Part shown: piece by piece, positions 59,301 to 64,000 of the stretch | How positions within the stretch are numbered: the stretch's first letter is position 1 | Layout: each line of letters starts with the position of its first letter | DNA from: Omphiscola glabra | Taxonomy: Eukaryota; Mollusca; Gastropoda; Lymnaeidae | Direction of reading: 5' to 3' | DNA length: 64,000 nucleotides | Assembly (NCBI GenBank): GCA_964017045.1 | Contig: OZ024807.1 | Location: 12,905,241 to 12,969,240, forward strand | Notes under the pieces: generated by a model | Databases searched by the model: none | Seen by the model: only the letters and a program-made list of their open reading frames with translations | What the model was told of the DNA's origin: nothing | Made by a program: the position numbers and the translations under genes

Positions 59301-60610
59301 AATATAATTATTCCAACTTGTTTCATACAGAATTGATTAAGATGGTCACTCCGTAAAATTATTTTTCAGATTTTTTGCTTCCAAAGACAGCCAAATATTC
59401 TTTTCATCTACCTGTCTGTCTGTATCCTTGACAACAAACTTGTCCAGGTCCTCCATAGAGAAGCCTGTCTCACTGGTGTTGCCAGTGATGGCTGTAGTGT
59501 TGTCACCCCAGTTGTCGTCTTGTGGTATAACCTGTAATACAAACATTAAAGTAAAATATTATTGCACTTGTAAGAAATACAGAAATACTTTGTCTCTCCT
59601 GTCTTTCAGCTGTTTTTAAACCCCCATAAAGACCCATTACAATATCTGCCACATGCTTTCATCTTTAAAGTTGCCTTTACCTTTAGTGCCAAAGAAATGT
59701 TATAATATAATTTTCAGTTTTCCACAAGTAACAGTTATATAAGAATCTCTTTTAATTATGCTTATTCATATATAAATAATAATTTCTTTATGTTATCTCT
59801 TTTATGAAAAATGCTTTTTATGCTAACAGTATACACTAACAGTGCTTAGTAATATAGTAGCTTGGTAAGGGTCTGTTTTATTCTTTCCTACGAGATCTGG
59901 TCCTTAACCAGATGTAACCATGGTAGCTATTTATAGGTCTAAATTAGTACAAAAGTAGAAGCTTTTCACAAGATATTTTTTTCTGCAACCTTTCATGCTG
60001 ACGACATAATAAAGTTGAACAAATAGACAAGCCTTGTGATCTAATTTATTCCCTCCTCACTATTTTCAATGACAGTCACACAAACAGGAATGAAGGCAGT
60101 GACTGCATTATTTTGAACAAGATTTATTTCTCTGGCCTGCTGTCTGAGGGTCACACCCTCTCTTCATCCACCAACTCCAAGAAACACAATTTAATTCATT
60201 GTCTTGCTCAGTGGTGTGTATTCTTACCTGAACCTCGATTCTTTCATCTCCTCTTTCAATGTCATGCTCTTGACCTGGAGTTTTAATGGTCACCGACCTA
60301 TCATCTCTGTCCGTGTCATGGGCTTGACCTCTTGACATTGCTCTGTTGCTTCCAGGGCGAGAGGGTATCTTGAAAGAGAGACAGAAAAAAAAAATTAATT
60401 AAATAAAAATAAGCAAAAAACAACTTGGTTAGGTCGTGAGCAGCTAATAATATTATAGACACAGTGTCTTTGTTGTTGTAATTGGCCAGTATTCACCTGT
60501 GGTCTGTTATGATGGCGATGTCCACCATTTCCATGATGACTTCCATGACTCCTGTGTGACCGCTCGGACCTTTCACTCCGGCCAGACCTAACACTTTCAC
60601 CTCCGTCCAT
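56302..60610 (-). CDS. VANGL: Van Gogh-like planar cell polarity protein (Vangl), complete coding sequence
   Basis: Core planar cell polarity membrane protein; it recruits Prickle and acts opposite Frizzled-Dishevelled at apical junctions. Eight coding exons, all in phase: 60497-60610, 60228-60368, 59412-59531, 58952-59182, 58436-58564, 57970-58182, 57186-57468, 56302-56732, giving 553 residues (vertebrate paralogues about 520). The N-terminus is a Ser/Arg/His-rich cytosolic tail ([18 protein letters not shown]) with [18 protein letters not shown], matching the conserved DDNWGE block. Four membrane segments lie at about residues 132-157, 177-199, 210-233 and 249-270. Then follow [43 protein letters not shown], and the C-terminal PDZ-binding motif ETSV. 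The ATG is the first base triplet of its exon, so the 5' UTR lies in an exon beyond the window. Invertebrates usually have one such gene. Confidence 0.95.
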
Positions 60611-61235
60611 CTGTAAATAATTTAAATGGTCTGATCGAAAGCTAAAGTTCAGTGCATATAAGAGAGCAACATGACGGAAATAATTTCTATTTCATCACAA
60701 ACTGTTAATTGAGACAGCTTTAACAAAGACCTTGCATAAAAATTATATTTACATTATATCTAACAGACTCTAATCTGCAATAAAGACACCAAAACATATT
60801 TATTTTTTTAAATCAAGTTGCTAGATGGCAGAAGATTATACTGTTTTAAAAATAAACAACATAATTCATAATTCTATTATTTAGCAGTTTAACAAACTAA
60901 GAAAACATATGGCAACATGCACCTAAAAGACAGCTTTCATTTTAAGATAACAAATCAACTTCTATTGGACCATTTGAGAAGTTTTCCTGCAATAAGAGAC
61001 CAATTATATTTTCAATCTTTTTCATAAGGACTAATAATTAAAGTTAAAATTTTAAAAACATTTTTAAAATTGGCTGATTGATATTTTCCTGATATTACTT
61101 TATTTTACCCAATGTTGCTTTGCTTTTCAAAATTTATATCAAAGTCTTAAAACACACATAAGTACATTGGTGACAACAACTGTTGAAAATTGCTGCATTA
61201 CATTCACAAAAAGTGTCTACAAGGAACACCTGGGT

Positions 61236-61573
61236 CAGTGTTTCTCAACCTATTTAGTGCCGTAACCCTTGATAGCATTGCCCAAGTTGTGGCAATGCAC
61301 ATCCTAAAAATTGAGAAATGGATTTTCAGATGTTAATGAGGAGGGTATTGACTGTAATAGCTGTAGAGCAGTCACAGTGTAGTGGGTATAAACTAGTCTG
61401 AGCACTGTTAATAAAATATAAATTTTAAAATGAAAGGTGAAACAATTACATTAAAAATGCACATTTTCACAACAAAGAAACAAAACAAAAAATTTGAAGT
61501 TCCAAAGCGAATAATTGGCATATTGTCAGGCAACTCCCCGAGAGGGTTGCAAACCACAGGTTGAGAACTACTG
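61236..61573. mobile_element. Degraded hAT-like MITE
   Basis: The ends read CAGTGTTTCTCAACCT and, in reverse complement, CAGTAGTTCTCAACCT, a TIR type common in hAT elements. The flanking octamers (ACCTGGGT and AACTAGCT) match at only five of eight positions, so the duplication has decayed or the ends are slightly off. Non-coding. Confidence 0.6.
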
Positions 61574-63917
61574 AACTAGCTGCTGGGTTGCAATATGTTT
61601 TAAACTTTGTTACCCATGAAGGTATGTAATGTTTTAACTTGAGAAGGCAAGAACTGACCTACCTATGGGCTACTAGATGTTAATCCTCAAGTTCCCAATG
61701 ATGACTGTTGTTAGGTCAAGTATGGCAGGGCTTCAGGTCAACATAAGCAGCATGTGACCTAGCAGGTGCCACTATCTCAAATCTGGCTGTTGATAGAGGA
61801 ATATTGCAAATATTTGTAATTTGTTAAAAAAATTAGTGAAACTCAACTACAGTAAGTTACAAACTTCAGTAAATTACAATTCCGAAACTGAATTTCTACA
61901 ATCAGTTGGTGTTATTTTGTTTTTAAAATTATCAAACACATTTTTTCAGTCGATTTATTTCCCATCAGCATTCTATTTAATACAGATGCATGCTAATAAA
62001 TTTAAAAAAAAAAAAAAAAATTTTTTTTTTAATCATTGGTCACAAATCTATTACTATCAGGGTATCATGAGTGAGCTCCACTGAACAGACATAAAAAGCT
62101 GAAGTCATCAACTGGGTTTCATGCAGGCAATTATATGATGAGATGTTATAAACAAAGGCAGCATCCAGATATATTGGAGCCAAGTGGCTGGGATCCTATA
62201 CTGTAAATTGTTTTGATTTCACTTACAGATAAAATCCCAAGACAAAGGGTTCTAAAATTAATAGTGAAAGTACTTATTTTTGCTGTATGTCATATGTCTA
62301 TGACTAGTTGTGGCCTTAACATAATGAAGGCCACTTTGCTACACAGATTTTTCACACACAAACTATTTCATTCATACTACTGATATGTGTGCCCCGCTTG
62401 AGCAAACAGTCAAAGTTGAAATATTAACATGAATGTAGTATTATCAGATGTTTTCATGGGACCAACATGAGATAATGATTACATTTATCTCTTTATTGTC
62501 AGATTCATGTCAGGCAAAAATATTTACTGACTAGCACAAACAAATGTTCCAGCTCTCCAGGGGAGCATACTGGTCCTTTTGTGTCATGAAGTGAGCCATA
62601 AAAAGAAATCACACCCATTAACACTATCTGTACCATGGGTATACAGTTTAAATGGACCAGAGGGGGAGACAAAAAAAAAGGAAAAAAGAAAAAGGGGGGG
62701 GGGGGGGGGTAAATTCTTTTTTTAATGTTAACAAACTTTTAATTTATCTATTAAATAATACTTAGGGTTTTTTGTGTGTATTTCCCCCCACATGAAAGGC
62801 TATGTTATCACCAAAGGCTTGAACTCCGGTCTGTTTTTATGTGAATGTAAATTTTACTTTACAAGCAAATCGGTACTCTAACTAGGTAAGCAAACACATT
62901 AAGAAACTAATTTTAACAAACTGTAAGTTACATCTGTCAGAGAGCGGTAACAGCTAAATGTTCTTTTAATGGCTGTATAAAAAGTCAATTACGTTTTATC
63001 TTATCAGAGAGCTTAAAAGGGAAATGTTGTCTTGTAGTTCCCTTCAGTCAGACAGTAATGTGTGTGTAGATATGTCTGTGGTACTTGTGCTATTGGTAAC
63101 AAATGCAACATGACAATAACCCAGTTTCACATAAGGGGGCTGCTCTGTTCATAAATTCTCAATTGTTTTATGGCTAAAATAGGGTAAAGGTTCTTGGTAG
63201 GTGAGATGTGCGCCCCCCTCCCAAGTTTTAAAGCTGGCACTTCAATGAAAAGGGAAGGGGCCATGAAATAGGTAAAAAAATAAATAAATACATATTTAGT
63301 AAGCAAATTTGTTGAAGTTAGTATAAGCATGTAGGTATAAGTATCCAAGTATAAATATTAACCTAGATGAGAACAGCATTCCAATCCACTGACAGAGAAA
63401 AAGTTAAATTAAGTGAACTGCTGACAAAAGCAAGTATTTCCTGAAAACAATTCTTTGAAGTTATTTAACACCTTTTAAAGTATTGAGAATCCTTATTGTT
63501 AGGGGGTGTGGTGTACTCTTGAGTGAATATTATATTAGCTCACTCACAAATCACAATTTGATTTAAATTAGATTTCAAAATGATATGGCTGCTGCAGCAG
63601 TCAACTCCAGTTGATATGAATGACAACTGGAGAAGAAGAAAAAAGGGGGTTGGTGAAAGGGGGAGGGGGGGGGGGAGGGAAGGGTCTAAACTATGATGAC
63701 ATAGGAGCCAGAATGATCAGTTCATTGATCGTGGGCCCTCAAAATATAGAAGCAGAAGAAGAAAAAGAGGTAGGGAAACGTAAGCCATGTCCAAATTAAT
63801 ATAATTTATTATTAGTATGAATAGAGGGAGACGGGCACATGAGAATCCCTTCGAATTGGCTTTCCTCTGCATGTGACTGTTCCACCACTTATTGGTACAG
63901 GAAAGAGTATTGATTTG

Positions 63918-64000
63918 CAGTGGCGTAGCGAGCTCAACTCGCGCCCGGGGCACAATACCTTTTTAGCGCCCCCCCCCCCCCATTCAAAAACCATACAATA
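63918..64000. mobile_element. Left end of a possible DNA transposon, cut by the window edge
   Basis: The sequence CAGTGGCGTAGCGAG followed by a GC-rich CGCCCGGGGC resembles the terminus of common non-autonomous DNA transposons. The partner end would lie outside the window. Confidence 0.3.

Larger units (their letters stand above)
60611..64000. other. Vangl first intron and upstream region
   Basis: No coding exon is visible. The region begins with an acceptor (CAG directly before the ATG), so most of it is intron leading to an untranslated exon to the right. It contains a degraded hAT-like MITE (61236-61573), poly-purine and poly-G tracts (62670-62710, 63630-63685) and the start of another repeat near the right edge. 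Confidence 0.6.

Overview
This is a 64 kb piece of an animal nuclear genome: AT-rich, intron-dense, with standard GT-AG introns, many intronic minisatellites, LINE and MITE copies, and an intron-containing tRNA. The two protein genes have clear animal orthologues. The style (short exons, AT-rich introns, many minisatellites, this LINE family) suggests a lophotrochozoan, probably a gastropod mollusc. The species is an inference; nothing in the window fixes it.

Positions 1-47147, minus strand: one very large gene for a single-headed inner-arm axonemal dynein heavy chain. I placed 67 successive coding exon positions by splice sites, and reading phase is kept through all of them (10,130 nt, about 3,376 residues). 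The protein is ordered as short stem and linker, AAA1 (P-loop at about residue 1312), AAA2, AAA3, AAA4, stalk and microtubule-binding domain, AAA5, strut, and the start of AAA6. Roughly the last 600 residues lie beyond the left edge. Diagnostic stretches fit DNAH12 better than DNAH7 or DNAH3 from memory. One exon position is duplicated: two 141-nt exons of equal phase (4004-4144 and 3618-3758) encode alternative versions of the same segment between the strut and AAA6. They look mutually exclusive and are the most interesting feature of the window.

The dynein introns hold about a dozen minisatellite arrays (units of 27-47 bp and a long hierarchical array), several touching splice sites. They also hold a decayed 5'-truncated LINE with poly(A) (about 38.7-41.0 kb), a second truncated copy of that family with target-site duplications (15.8-16.3 kb), a piece of another LINE, a hAT MITE with a perfect 8-bp duplication, a foldback element, and one copy of a MITE family with 6-bp duplications.

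Positions 47.2-51.1 kb: dynein 5' region with a candidate untranslated exon and X-box-like motif, an elongator tRNA-Met(CAT) gene with an 18-nt intron (plus strand), a second copy of the 6-bp-duplication MITE, and a 40-bp tandem repeat.

Positions 51.1-64 kb, minus strand: the complete coding sequence of a Van Gogh-like planar cell polarity protein (8 exons, 553 residues, four membrane segments, C-terminal ETSV), probably with a long 3' UTR. Its promoter and 5' UTR exon lie beyond the right edge. The two genes run in the same direction and both act in ciliated epithelia (motility and polarity), but nothing here shows co-regulation.
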